The translations under genes were made by a program, and so were the position numbers. This document shows, in pieces, positions 43,420 to 51,710 of a DNA stretch of 54,984 nucleotides. This stretch comes from Syntrophomonas zehnderi OL-4. GTDB taxonomy: Bacteria; Bacillota; Syntrophomonadia; Syntrophomonadales; Syntrophomonadaceae. The stretch lies in the NCBI RefSeq assembly GCF_000983115.1, contig NZ_CGIH01000025.1, positions 1 to 54,984 on the forward strand, in the 5' to 3' direction. Under the pieces are notes generated by a model. That model had not been told where the DNA came from. It saw only the letters and a program-made list of their open reading frames with translations, and made no database searches. How positions within the stretch are numbered: position 1 is the stretch's first letter; each line of letters starts with the position of its first letter.

Positions 43420-44037
43420 TTATTCTAAAAAATCTACGTACGGGCAGATTGCTTCCACAATCGCTTCTTTTCTGGAATTGAATTCCCGCTTGTTATTCTC
43501 AAAAAGATTGTTCCCTTTCGTGTCGATGGAAACAATAAGCGGTCCAAATTGCTTTACGCGCATCACCCACATGGCCTCAGGCATTCCCAAATCCAGCCAT
43601 TCTACCCGTTCCACCTCTTCCACACAATTGGCTGCCAGCAGGGCGCAGCCGCCTGGAAATACGGTATGGATGGCTTTGTGTTCCTGGCAACCAGCCACTG
43701 TATTAAGACCCATGCCGCCTTTTCCTACAATAATTTTGACACCGGTTTGGGCTATAAACTCTTTTTCGTATTTTTCCATACGCATACTGGTGGTCGGCCC
43801 GATGGAAATAACCCGGTATCTGCCAGGTTGGCCTTCAATTTCTTGCATAATGGGGCCGGCATGAAAGATGGCTTTCCCGGCTAGGTCAACCGGCAGGGCC
43901 TTATGCTGTTTGATTAAACGCTGGTGTACATCATCCCGGCTGGTTACCAGATAACCATTTAGGTAAATAATATCTCCAATCACCAGGGACTCAAGATCTT
44001 CGTCTTTAATCGGCGTGTTAATTACTTTCAGACTCAT
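43420..44037 (-). CDS. Class I fumarate hydratase, beta (C-terminal) subunit
   Basis: 205 residues. Family motifs are LNGYLVTSRDDVHQRL, FHAGPIM, GPTTSMRMEKYE and GKGGMG. Together with the overlapping upstream subunit it makes the two-chain 4Fe-4S fumarase of anaerobes, interconverting fumarate and malate. L-tartrate dehydratase beta is the alternative; the two families are close. It overlaps the alpha gene by 4 nt (ATGA-type), indicating translational coupling. The downstream side is gene-poor. Confidence 0.9.
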   Translation of the reverse strand: MSLKVINTPIKDEDLESLVIGDIIYLNGYLVTSRDDVHQRLIKQHKALPVDLAGKAIFHAGPIMQEIEGQPGRYRVISIGPTTSMRMEKYEKEFIAQTGVKIIVGKGGMGLNTVAGCQEHKAIHTVFPGGCALLAANCVEEVERVEWLDLGMPEAMWVMRVKQFGPLIVSIDTKGNNLFENNKREFNSRKEAIVEAICPYVDFLE

Positions 44038-44933
44038 AATATTGCTCCTTTATGGGAAATAGTCTCATATTCCATATCAGCAGATATTTTTATTACCGAT
44101 CTTCTATGAGCCCAGCAGCCCGTAGAAAGTCCCACGGCTATAGTTGCAGGGTGGCGCGCTGCCTGTTCAATATGAACCCCCATCACGGAATTCTCCCCGG
44201 TAAGTCCGCCCGGCCCAATCTTGACATCATTAAGGCCTTTTTCGATTCTCTTTTCCAGCTCTGCCCCGCGCGGATTATTATTATGAGATCCCAGCGGACG
44301 CAGCAGAGCTTTTTTGGAAAGTTTGGCCGCAACCTCTACCGAACCGGCAATACCAATGCCGACCAGCAAAGGAGGACAGGCATTAATTCCATAAGAAGTG
44401 ATCTGATCAAATACAAATTTAACCACCCCTTCATAACCCTCCAAAGGCATCAAAACCTTGGCTGCCCCCGGCAGACTGCAGCCACCTCCGGCCATATAGA
44501 CATAGATTATAACCTCGTCACTATCCGGGATTATTTCCCAATCAATCCATGGTATCCTGGTACCGACATTATTGCCGGTATTTTTTTCGTCAAAAACCTC
44601 CACGGCGTTGTGCCGCAGTGGCCCAATAACGGTAGCTTTTTGTACGGCTTCACGCAGACACTCCTCTATCTCGCCGATTAGGGGAAATTTCGTGCCAACC
44701 TGAACAAAATACTGGATAACGCCGGTATCCTGACAGCAGGGGCGATTTAATTCCTCGGCCATTTTAAGATTTTCAAACATGGCATCATAGATAATCTTTG
44801 CCAGATCTGAGTTTTCAGTTTCCCTAAGTTCTTCCAATCTGCTTAAAACATCATCAGGAAGGTATCTACCTGTATATACAGTAAATTTTGCCATTATATC
44901 AATAAATCTTTGGCGTTGTTCTTCCCTGTCCAT
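44034..44933 (-). CDS. Class I fumarate hydratase, alpha (N-terminal, Fe-S) subunit
   Basis: 299 residues. Three Cys ligands for the catalytic 4Fe-4S cluster are visible in RPCCQDTGV, GGGCSLPG and STGCWAHRR. LRHNAVEV and GSHNNNPRGAELE are family motifs. The oxygen-sensitive cluster fits a strict anaerobe. It probably serves the anaplerotic or partial TCA route. It is followed by the beta subunit with a 4-nt overlap; no other TCA gene is near. Confidence 0.92.
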   Translation of the reverse strand: MDREEQRQRFIDIMAKFTVYTGRYLPDDVLSRLEELRETENSDLAKIIYDAMFENLKMAEELNRPCCQDTGVIQYFVQVGTKFPLIGEIEECLREAVQKATVIGPLRHNAVEVFDEKNTGNNVGTRIPWIDWEIIPDSDEVIIYVYMAGGGCSLPGAAKVLMPLEGYEGVVKFVFDQITSYGINACPPLLVGIGIAGSVEVAAKLSKKALLRPLGSHNNNPRGAELEKRIEKGLNDVKIGPGGLTGENSVMGVHIEQAARHPATIAVGLSTGCWAHRRSVIKISADMEYETISHKGAIL

Positions 44934-45327
44934 TCATTTTCCTCCAATTAATGGGCTTAAGATATCTGCACACTAAGCCTGCACTTATTTAATTCAATTA
45001 GATTAATAATAGCGCAATCATGTTTGCTGCGCAATGTAGGTATCCGATTAAAAACGGCATCGTTTAATTACAAGTTTTTAAATTCGAGAAATAATATTAT
45101 TTAAACCGCTTCTTATTCCGGTATTTTTCCGGCTACTAACGTTAAGTGATCGACCTTTGCCTGCTTACTGGCATTAATGCGCCTTCCCAGCAATCAGATA
45201 AAAATTTCGTTAATTACCGCCATTTTGCATATATACCTGAAGCATGAATATTGTCGGATAAGGGTATATAATGTAATAGCAGTGATGCAATACGTTCTTG
45301 GCCTTACTGCCACTGGAAGGTGAAAAC
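44934..45327. other. Intergenic region between the fumarase operon and a divergent small ORF
   Basis: It holds the fumarase SD (GGAGGAAAA on the minus strand) and a plus-strand TATAAT (45267-45272) that could serve the next unit, without a clear -35. No ORF with a ribosome binding site was found in this stretch. Confidence 0.4.
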
Positions 45328-45519
45328 ATGATTACTCCAACTTCATATAAAGCCGCAATCAACCTCTCCCCGTTGTAGCTTCCTCGTCAAGCACTTTTTA
45401 AAATCCCATTTATTAAAGACGTTAATGACCCTCAAGTTCTTAATGCTGTTTTTTATGCCTGGGATAACTTAAAAATTCCCGGAGTATACGCAAGATATAT
45501 AATTGTAAAAGGAAGGTGA
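45328..45519 (+). pseudogene. Small 63-codon ORF interrupted by an in-frame TAG
   Basis: ATG 45328 follows a good SD (GGAAGGTG). The frame reads 16 codons, then TAG (45376-45378), then continues open for 46 more codons (LPRQALFKIPFIKDV..., ending KIPGVYARYIIVKGR) to TGA 45517-45519. That stop overlaps the SD of the next gene. The post-TAG part has no alternative start and reads like protein. A nonsense-disrupted gene is the simplest view; recoding or a sequencing error is possible. Confidence 0.5.
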
Positions 45520-45523
45520 CATT

Positions 45524-46126
45524 ATGGAAGACCCAGCATGTAAGGTTAAATGTGCCCAGATCCAGGATATTCCGTTCATGCTGAGTTTGGAAAAAAAATA
45601 TTTCCCCAGTTGTTGGTGTTCCGAACCCACACTTATACGTAGATTAATCAAGAAAGATCCGATGATGTTTAGAGTTTGCATGGTAAATGGCAAGATCAAG
45701 GGGTATTATTGGGTTATCCCGCTGGAGCATTCGGAATGGAAGAAGATCCTGACCGGAGAGATGAAGGAAAGCCAGTTAATAGACCATATCAAATCCTTTG
45801 ATGAACCCAATCTTTATCTATATATTGCAGCGGTTATTGTTGATATTGAAGATAAACAGCACAAAAAATATACCAAAGCACTGGTACATGACTTCAACAG
45901 GCACTTTGTTATGAAGCAAACCCCTAATTTTCCTGATATCCGTTCTATCGGAGCCTTTACTATATCGGACGGCGGGCAACGTCTTATGGAACGTTCCAAC
46001 TTTTCCTACAACGGAAATTTTGAGGCCGAAGGTCAAATAGTACGCTCCTACTCTATTTGCCGCCAAGCCCTGGTAGAGCAAACTATTACCACCCGTCTAA
46101 AAAGTAAACAGAAAAGTATCGCCTAA
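45524..46126 (+). CDS. GNAT-like acyltransferase of unknown substrate
   Basis: 200 residues. No single diagnostic motif, but the order of elements (AQIQDIPFMLSLEKKYFP, GKIKGYYWVIPL, LYLYIAAVIVDIED, then ISDGGQRLMERSNFSYNG) matches an acetyltransferase fold with a degenerate acetyl-CoA loop. Two Cys (CWC) near the N-terminus are notable. AAGGAAGG, inside the end of the preceding small ORF, is its SD, so its translation may depend on that frame. It ends in a strong terminator. Assignment is tentative. Confidence 0.6.
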   Translation: MEDPACKVKCAQIQDIPFMLSLEKKYFPSCWCSEPTLIRRLIKKDPMMFRVCMVNGKIKGYYWVIPLEHSEWKKILTGEMKESQLIDHIKSFDEPNLYLYIAAVIVDIEDKQHKKYTKALVHDFNRHFVMKQTPNFPDIRSIGAFTISDGGQRLMERSNFSYNGNFEAEGQIVRSYSICRQALVEQTITTRLKSKQKSIA

Positions 46127-46173
46127 AGTCCACGGAATCATATGTCAATTCAAAAAATGTAAACTGTATACGG

Positions 46174-46219
46174 AAAGCGAGAGAGGGGGATCTATATCTG
46201 AACCTCTTCCTCGCTTTTT
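46174..46219 (+). terminator. Rho-independent terminator after the GNAT-like gene
   Basis: AAAGCGAG-type sequence at 46174 pairs with CTCGCTTT ending near 46217, with further GAGG/CCTC pairing inside and a following T run. It lies about 50 nt after the stop. Confidence 0.8.
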
Positions 46220-46229
46220 AAATACCCGC

Positions 46230-46397
46230 CTATTTGCATTTGCTCGTTGAATTTTTTGCTGTACTGTCTCCGGTAATTTTCGCCAAACACTCATTTTCAA
46301 GGGCTATTTTCAGTGTCATATACTCCATGCCCACGCCAGCCTCTAACATATTCTTATTTCTATGCTCAAAATCAGCAATATAAATTTCCTGCCTGTC
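46230..46397 (-). pseudogene. Orphan 55-residue coding-like fragment
   Basis: A minus-strand frame between stops reads DRQEIYIADFEHRNKNMLEAG, shown here as IADFEHRNKNMLEAGVG, then EYMTLKIALENECLAKITGD and a Lys/Ser-rich end. Composition looks like protein, but there is no SD before its ATG and no neighbour. It may be the 3' remnant of a lost gene or a small unrecognised one. The rest of 46127-46589 shows nothing else. Confidence 0.3.
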
Positions 46398-46592
46398 TTA
46401 ATAGATAAATTAAATACAGACGCTCAAAGATTAAAAGGTTGTCTCTGATATTAATAATTTGTAGCTGCATTTAGCGAGGTGCTTTTAGTATAACTAAATG
46501 GAATTAATAAAATTAAAACTAATAATAATTCAGCAGGATTTTGAGACGAAACAGAGAAAGCCTATTAGAAACCTATTTGGGGAGGCGTTGTG

Positions 46593-47054
46593 ATGATATT
46601 TAACGACCAGGAATTAAAGTTTATTAATGAAGCTAAAGAGCGGGCAGAGAAATTATACCTTGACGGCGACTATCTTTGCTCAGAGGCTGTTTTCACAGTC
46701 GTAAATGACTATCTAGGCAATCCCTTACCACCAGAGGCTGTGAAATTAGCATCTGGCTTTCCAGTAGGAATGGGCACGGCAGGCTGTACTTGCGGAGCAC
46801 TTTCTGGCGGGATCATGGCTCTTGGTATAAAATTTGGACGTACTCAGCCCAAAGGAGAAATGCCTGAAATGTTCAGGGTATCCAAGGAGTTACACGATGA
46901 GTTCAAAACAAAATTTCGCAGCACTTGTTGCCGGGTTTTGATTAAAGATTTTGAGTTTGGCGGTTTAGAACATATTCAGCAATGTACATATCTAACCGGC
47001 CAAGCCACTGAAATGGTTATGAAAAAAATTATTCTCGCTAAGAGAGCAGTGTAA
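46593..47054 (+). CDS. C_GCAxxG_C_C family redox/metal protein
   Basis: 153 residues from ATG 46593 (GGGGAGG 7 nt upstream). Family signature: C in YLCSEAV, then GTAGCTCGALSGG (the GCAxxG-like core with C-x-C) and CC (STCCRVL) plus a late Cys (QCTYL). The family is common in anaerobes next to redox enzymes and is thought to bind a metal or Fe-S cluster; no reaction is established. It is monocistronic, followed by a REP-like hairpin and a convergent protease gene. Confidence 0.85.
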   Translation: MIFNDQELKFINEAKERAEKLYLDGDYLCSEAVFTVVNDYLGNPLPPEAVKLASGFPVGMGTAGCTCGALSGGIMALGIKFGRTQPKGEMPEMFRVSKELHDEFKTKFRSTCCRVLIKDFEFGGLEHIQQCTYLTGQATEMVMKKIILAKRAV

Positions 47055-47057
47055 GAA

Positions 47058-47114
47058 GGGGGACACAAGGGGTACTTTTTCAGTGGTCTCAAACCGTCCC
47101 CTTGTGCGTTTCCC
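47058..47114. repeat. REP-like hairpin, copy 1 (also likely terminator)
   Basis: CACAAGGGG (47064-47072) pairs with CCCCTTGTG (47098-47106), flanked by further GGG/CCC pairing. It lies between convergent genes. Its sequence closely resembles the second copy at 47974-48034 and the GGACACAAGGGGAC-type elements common in Firmicutes. Confidence 0.75.
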
Positions 47115-47123
47115 TTGGGGCAT

Positions 47124-47906
47124 TTAATTTAGGGCGGTGGCCGGGATAGCCAAAGCACGACTTTGTTCTTTATCATCGATGGTCAAGGTTCCGGTGGCAT
47201 ATACGATACCGACCAGACGCCCCTTTTCGTCTAAGACGGGACTGCCGCTGCTGCCTGGAGCAATAGTGGCAGCAACGGTAAATACCTGCATACCGGTTTC
47301 TGTTTGGTAATATTCCTTCACTTCACCCCGAGAAGAAACCCTCTGAAATCCGCGGGGGTTACCGATAATAGTTACGGTTTGCCCTAATTCAACCAACTGA
47401 TCTGTGACTAGCGGTAAGAAAGGCAGGTTTTTACTTTTAAGTCTTATTACGGCCAGGTCATAACCGTCAATAATGTCTATGTCCTGACTGAATAAACGTT
47501 TTCCATCACTAAAGGTAATTTCTACGGCAGAGGCTCCTTCAACCACATGACGGTTGGTAATTATCATTCCTTGGGCCGTAAGGTTAAAGCCAGTACCTTG
47601 GCTTCTGGTTGCTCCTGCTGTTTTTGTAGCCTGAATGTTGACTACCGCATGTTTTGATTGGCGTACCAACTCTTCTTCTGATAAGGCTTGGTTCTGTTTT
47701 AGGAAGTCCAGGTGGGGCGGCCAAAAAATGGGCAGCCAGGCAAAGGAAAAAACAATAAAAGTCAAGAGGATAATTACGGCAGAAATCTTAATAATCGGCC
47801 GGTTTAGTCTGCTTCCCCCAATATCCCCTTCTTCTGCTATTTCCAACTCTTCTTCTCTGGTAATTATATAATCACTTTCGTTTTGGGTTTGATTTTCGTC
47901 ATACAT
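47124..47906 (-). CDS. Membrane-anchored HtrA/DegP-type serine protease without PDZ domain
   Basis: 260 residues. An acidic cytoplasmic head (1-36) is followed by one membrane helix (about 37-62) and an extracytoplasmic trypsin-like domain. Catalytic triad: H120 (TNRHVVEG), D150 (GYDLAVI) and S220 (PGSSGSPV). It ends soon after the protease fold, so no PDZ domain is present, unlike HtrA or DegP. It probably degrades or processes misfolded surface proteins. Weak SD AGGTGATG. Both flanks carry REP-like hairpins. Confidence 0.87.
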   Translation of the reverse strand: MYDENQTQNESDYIITREEELEIAEEGDIGGSRLNRPIIKISAVIILLTFIVFSFAWLPIFWPPHLDFLKQNQALSEEELVRQSKHAVVNIQATKTAGATRSQGTGFNLTAQGMIITNRHVVEGASAVEITFSDGKRLFSQDIDIIDGYDLAVIRLKSKNLPFLPLVTDQLVELGQTVTIIGNPRGFQRVSSRGEVKEYYQTETGMQVFTVAATIAPGSSGSPVLDEKGRLVGIVYATGTLTIDDKEQSRALAIPATALN

Positions 47907-47973
47907 TTTTCATCACCTGTCCCTACCCTATACATTCCGCCAGATTATAACTAGAGTATAATGTTTTGGAATT

Positions 47974-48034
47974 GGGGGCACAAGGGGACAGTTCTCCTGG
48001 GACTTTCACATAGGAGAAGCGTCCCCTTGGGCGT
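47974..48034. repeat. REP-like hairpin, copy 2
   Basis: Long imperfect hairpin. CAAGGGGAC (47981-47989) pairs with GTCCCCTTG (48021-48029), and TTCTCCT (47992-47998) with AGGAGAA (48012-48018). It lies upstream of the protease and before the plus-strand double-cubane protein gene. It is the same sequence family as copy 1. Confidence 0.75.
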
Positions 48035-48078
48035 GCAATATGTATAATAAATTATTATTTATTGTAGAAGGATTTGTT

Positions 48079-48117
48079 ATGATTAATAAAGAATTAAATA
48101 TATTAATTAATAATTAG
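48079..48117 (+). CDS. Possible 12-codon leader peptide
   Basis: ATG 48079 follows GAAGGA at 6 nt. It encodes MINKELNILINN and stops at TAG 48115-48117, which overlaps the AGGAG of the next gene. This is the arrangement of a translational coupling leader. It could be chance in AT-rich DNA. Confidence 0.35.
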   Translation: MINKELNILINN

Positions 48118-48128
48118 GAGATGGAAAT

Positions 48129-49289
48129 ATGAACTCAAGCTTAATGGAGCAAATAACCGCCGGACGGGAAATGAACTTAATGGAAATTAAGCAAAGAAAA
48201 GAAAACGAAGGTCAATCGGTAGTGGGAATGTATTGCGGCTTTTGTCCACGCGAACTTATCTTAGCGGGCGGAGCCATCCCGGTCATGTTATGTGGTACCA
48301 GTGATCAACCCATCGCGTCAGCAGAGCAGGATCTACCGCGGAATCTATGTCCTTTGATCAAATCTTCCTACGGGTTTGCCATTACTGATACCTGCCCATT
48401 TTTCCATTTCTCCGATTTGGTTATTGGAGAAACTACCTGTGACGGTAAGAAAAAAATGTTTGAAATTCTGCAACAAAAAAAGCCGATGCACATCATGCAG
48501 CTGCCCAAGATGCCCGAACGCCCATCTTCCCTCACCATGTGGTATAGTGAAATCGTTTTGTTGCGCGAAGTGCTGCAGGAACATTTAGGCACAACGATTA
48601 CTGATGAAGCCATTTTAGAAGCAATTCATTTGACAAACGAAGAAGCCCGTACCTTGCGGGAACTATATGAATTAAACTTTAACCGCCCCGCACTTATATC
48701 TGGACTAGATCTGCTGAATGTTTCATTTCAAACTATGTTCGCAGCCGATCGCTGGAAAACCATGGGACAAATACAGCAATTAACTACCGAAATTCGGGAT
48801 AAGGCTTTATCTGGTTACCACGTTGGAAATACAGATTCACCGCGTATACTGCTTGCTGGCTGCCCAGTAGGACTAGGCAGCGAAAAAGTAGTGGCTCTAG
48901 TGGAAGAACTCGGGGGCATTGTGGTAACTATGCAAAATTGTAACGGCTACGGAGGTAACCTGTTATATATTGATGAGGAGGACACACGTGATCCCATTCT
49001 GCTGCTGGCCGAAAAGTACCTAAGTATCCCGTGCAGCATAATGTCCCCTAATCCCGAAAGGCTACGGATTTTAAAAGAAATGATTTTTGATTTCCAAATA
49101 GATGGGGTTATTGATCTGAGTTGGCAGGCCTGCCATACGTTCAATGTAGAATCTTATCATATAGAACGCCTGGTTAAAGACCAACTTGAACTCCCCTTTC
49201 TCCATATTGAAACCGACTACTCCATCTCTGACCGCGAAAGCTTAAAGGTACGCATTGAAGCCTTCCTGGAGATGATAAACCCTGCATAA
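48129..49289 (+). CDS. 2-hydroxyacyl-CoA dehydratase D-family / double-cubane cluster protein
   Basis: 386 residues. HgdB/FldC-like fold with a Cys pattern for Fe-S: MYCGFCPREL, LCPLIKSSYG, DTCPFF, ETTCDGKKKM and late SWQACHTFN. The single-subunit form, with no A-subunit partner or classic radical dehydratase pair next to it, resembles the YjiM/DCCP group that holds an [8Fe-9S] double-cubane cluster and performs low-potential reductions with an ATP-driven activator. The activator gene (YjiL/HgdC-like) is not in the window. SD AGGAG lies 8 nt before the ATG. Substrate unknown. Confidence 0.82.
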   Translation: MNSSLMEQITAGREMNLMEIKQRKENEGQSVVGMYCGFCPRELILAGGAIPVMLCGTSDQPIASAEQDLPRNLCPLIKSSYGFAITDTCPFFHFSDLVIGETTCDGKKKMFEILQQKKPMHIMQLPKMPERPSSLTMWYSEIVLLREVLQEHLGTTITDEAILEAIHLTNEEARTLRELYELNFNRPALISGLDLLNVSFQTMFAADRWKTMGQIQQLTTEIRDKALSGYHVGNTDSPRILLAGCPVGLGSEKVVALVEELGGIVVTMQNCNGYGGNLLYIDEEDTRDPILLLAEKYLSIPCSIMSPNPERLRILKEMIFDFQIDGVIDLSWQACHTFNVESYHIERLVKDQLELPFLHIETDYSISDRESLKVRIEAFLEMINPA

Positions 49290-49360
49290 AACAATCCAAA
49301 CGAGACTATATTCAAACGAGGCACTCTTTTTGCTTCCTCAATTAAATTGAAAATTTGTAT

Positions 49361-49387
49361 CCGCCAAGAGGACTTCCCCTTGGCGGG
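49361..49387. terminator. Hairpin after the double-cubane protein gene
   Basis: CCGCCAAG pairs with CTTGGCGG across an 11-nt loop, about 70 nt after the stop codon. No U-tract follows, so the termination role is uncertain. Confidence 0.5.
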
Positions 49388-49494
49388 TACTCCTTCAAGC
49401 TATCAGGGTAGCTAGGTTTCAAATTACGTTACCTACTTAGACAAGGTTTGCGGAAGGTTAGCATAAGGGTCGTCACCTTGGCTAGTATAACTTT

Positions 49495-49523
49495 CTACCA
49501 TAAGTACCTGGCACCTATGGTAG
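49495..49523. repeat. REP-like palindrome before the flavoprotein gene
   Basis: Perfect 8-bp inverted repeat CTACCATA/TATGGTAG around AGTACCTGGCACC, a core seen in many clostridial intergenic palindromes. It lies about 45 nt before the next start codon and could also be an operator. Confidence 0.45.
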
Positions 49524-49565
49524 AATTATCTTATGCGTAATAAGATCTCGAAAGGGGTATTTATA

Positions 49566-50906
49566 ATGGCAGAAAAATTAGTCGTAATAGGTGGAGTTGC
49601 GGCGGGAATGAGTGCCGCCAGCAAAGCTAAGCGGGTTAATCCTGCGCTTGAGGTACAGGTGTATACTGATGATGAGTTTATATCCTATGCTGGCTGTGGT
49701 CTGCCCTATTTCATTGGAGATGTAATCCTTGCAAAACAAGACCTTATTGCCAAAACGGCGGAGCAATTTGCTCGGCAGGATATAGCGGTGGAAACTTCGG
49801 TTAGGGCCATCCAGATTAAACCAGCTGATAAAACCGTGATTTTGCAGCGGCTGAATAACGATGAAATCTTTGCAACCAGCTATGATCGCTTGGTAATTGC
49901 TACTGGTGCCCGACCTTTTGTTCCTGCGCTTAAAAACCTGGATTTAAACGGCATCTTTACTCTACGTACGATTCATGATAGCTTGAATATTCGCCGCTAT
50001 ATTGCTGAAATGCAGCCCCAGAAAGCACTGGTGGTCGGCGGCGGTTATATAGGACTGGAGATGATTGAAAACCTGATTCTGCACGGTTGTGAGGTTATCC
50101 TGGTCGAAAGAGCGCCGCACATCGTTCCTAATATGGATGAAGATATGGCACAGATCGTACATGATTATCTGGAAAGTAAAGGAGTAAGCGTTCTCACTTC
50201 AACTGATATAAACGGTTTGGTCGGTGAGAATAAGATAGTCTGCGCAGCGGAAAGCTCACAAGGAAACATAGACTGCGATTTCGTTTTGTTATCCACCGGT
50301 GTGATCCCTAATTCGGAAATTGCTGCTGAGGCAGGTTTGGCCCTAGGTGTAAAAAACGCTATTCGGGTAAATGAACGGATGGAAACCAGTGCAGATAGTA
50401 TTTATGCAGCTGGTGACTGTGCTGTAACCTATCACCTGCTCACCGGTCAGGAAGTCTATATACCTATGGGAACTACCGCCAATAAGCAAGGGAAAATAGC
50501 TGGGGAGAATGCTGGCGGCGGCAATGCTAGGTCTGCGGGTGTACTAGGTACTGGCATTGCCCGGGTTCTGGATTTGGAAATGGCACGCACGGGTCTAAGT
50601 GAAAATGAATGTACTCGCCTAGGATTTGAAGTCAGCAGCCGTACCATCAGCGCCAAAACGGCTGCTCGATATTATCCTGGCGCAGGTGATATCCATGTAA
50701 AGTTAACCGTAGACAATAATAGCCTTCGTGTTCTGGGAGGACAGATAGTCGGTTTTTCTGGAGCAGCCAAAAGGATTGATACCCTGGCAGCAAGCATAAC
50801 CACCGGTGCTACGGTAAAGCAGCTCATTGATATGGATCTGGCATATTCCCCGCCCTTCAGCCCGGTATGGGATCCGGTATTAATTGCTCTGAATCAGTTT
50901 GCATAA
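49566..50906 (+). CDS. CoA-disulfide reductase / NADH oxidase-like flavoprotein
   Basis: 446 residues. The FAD motif is VIGGVAAGMSAASKAKR. The single redox Cys, C44 in YAGCGLPYF, is typical of CoA-disulfide reductase and NADH oxidase/peroxidase rather than disulfide enzymes with CxxxxC. The NAD motif VVGGGYIGLEMIE and AAGDCA (second FAD contact) follow. No rhodanese domain is present. It likely keeps CoA reduced or removes oxygen or persulfide with NAD(P)H. ATG 49566 is chosen over 49533 because AAAGGGG is upstream. Substrate cannot be settled. Confidence 0.87.
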   Translation: MAEKLVVIGGVAAGMSAASKAKRVNPALEVQVYTDDEFISYAGCGLPYFIGDVILAKQDLIAKTAEQFARQDIAVETSVRAIQIKPADKTVILQRLNNDEIFATSYDRLVIATGARPFVPALKNLDLNGIFTLRTIHDSLNIRRYIAEMQPQKALVVGGGYIGLEMIENLILHGCEVILVERAPHIVPNMDEDMAQIVHDYLESKGVSVLTSTDINGLVGENKIVCAAESSQGNIDCDFVLLSTGVIPNSEIAAEAGLALGVKNAIRVNERMETSADSIYAAGDCAVTYHLLTGQEVYIPMGTTANKQGKIAGENAGGGNARSAGVLGTGIARVLDLEMARTGLSENECTRLGFEVSSRTISAKTAARYYPGAGDIHVKLTVDNNSLRVLGGQIVGFSGAAKRIDTLAASITTGATVKQLIDMDLAYSPPFSPVWDPVLIALNQFA

Positions 50907-50958
50907 TCTTGCCTGGTATTAAGAGGCAATAGACTATGACAGGCAATCCTTAACCTTA

Positions 50959-51145
50959 AGGTAGCCCCCTTACTTTTTCTGTAGCCTTTGGAAACAGGCT
51001 GGTCTTTTTTAAAAAAGCGGTCAAATATAAACCTGATCTGCTTAGAGCGGAAAACTTTTTGGCAGTGCTTAAAAAAGCAAAAGGCCTTGATTATAAATAT
51101 AAGAAGGTGTATATCTTATTGATAGGGAAAACACCCTGGCATTAG
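50959..51145 (+). pseudogene. Open but start-less frame between the flavoprotein and GNAT genes
   Basis: A frame between stops reads VAFGNRLVFFKKAVKYKPDL, then ENFLAVLKKAKGLDYKYKKV and on to a TAG. No start codon with an SD exists. A small hairpin AGCCT/AGGCT with T run (50983-51006) lies inside it and may be the terminator of the flavoprotein gene. Probably a gene remnant or chance. Confidence 0.25.
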
Positions 51146-51171
51146 CTGGAAAGCAATGGGGAGGACAGGAG

Positions 51172-51609
51172 ATGCTGGCTCATAAAGATTACAAAGTTGA
51201 TCAGGCCCGACCTGATGATGCCGCCGCCATGCTGCATTTTTGGCAGGGTATTCCCGGTCTGGGAATAGGACAGGGTGATGATGAAGAATCCCTGCAGCTA
51301 TTTATGGCTCGCAATCCTTCCACCTGTCTGGTGATAAGAGATGCGGAAGGACTGATTGGAACTGTCCTGGCTGGTTTTGATGGGCGTCGCGGCTATATCT
51401 ATCACCTGGCAGTACATCAGGACTACCAGCGCAAAGGCTATGGTCAGACCCTTTTAAACCGGGCCATACTGGAACTCCAGACCTTGGGAGCTCGCAAAAT
51501 GCATCTTTTTATTCTGCGTGATAACCCCACCGCCGCAGCCTTTTACGAGCGACAGGGCTGGCAGAACCGGCACGATATCCAGGTTTTTTCCTGGGATACG
51601 GGACGCTAA
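51172..51609 (+). CDS. GNAT family N-acetyltransferase
   Basis: 145 residues. YHLAVHQDYQRKGYGQTLL contains the acetyl-CoA pyrophosphate loop (Q-R-K-G-Y-G). The C-terminal FILRDNPTAAAFYERQGW is the classic N-A-FYE-GW end. It resembles YpeA-type enzymes acetylating an amine or protein N-terminus. GGGGAGGACAGGAG precedes the ATG. The next gene follows on the same strand after ~100 nt. Confidence 0.88.
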   Translation: MLAHKDYKVDQARPDDAAAMLHFWQGIPGLGIGQGDDEESLQLFMARNPSTCLVIRDAEGLIGTVLAGFDGRRGYIYHLAVHQDYQRKGYGQTLLNRAILELQTLGARKMHLFILRDNPTAAAFYERQGWQNRHDIQVFSWDTGR

Positions 51610-51710
51610 CCGGAAACTATAGAAATAATAATAGTCATAAAGAAAGTTTTGCCCCACGGAGGCTTAGCTTATAGATACATTATTTTAAAACTGGAGAGGT
51701 GGCAAATAAA

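Noticed and set aside
44052-44681. 209-codon plus-strand frame opposite fumarase alpha
   Set aside because: Antisense shadow of a gene whose Fe-S ligands and family motifs are plain; composition is not protein-like.
45376-45378. Pyrrolysine insertion at the in-frame TAG
   Set aside because: No pyl genes or PYLIS-like structure is visible in this window, and a single small ORF with a TAG is better explained by a nonsense mutation; left open only as a check.
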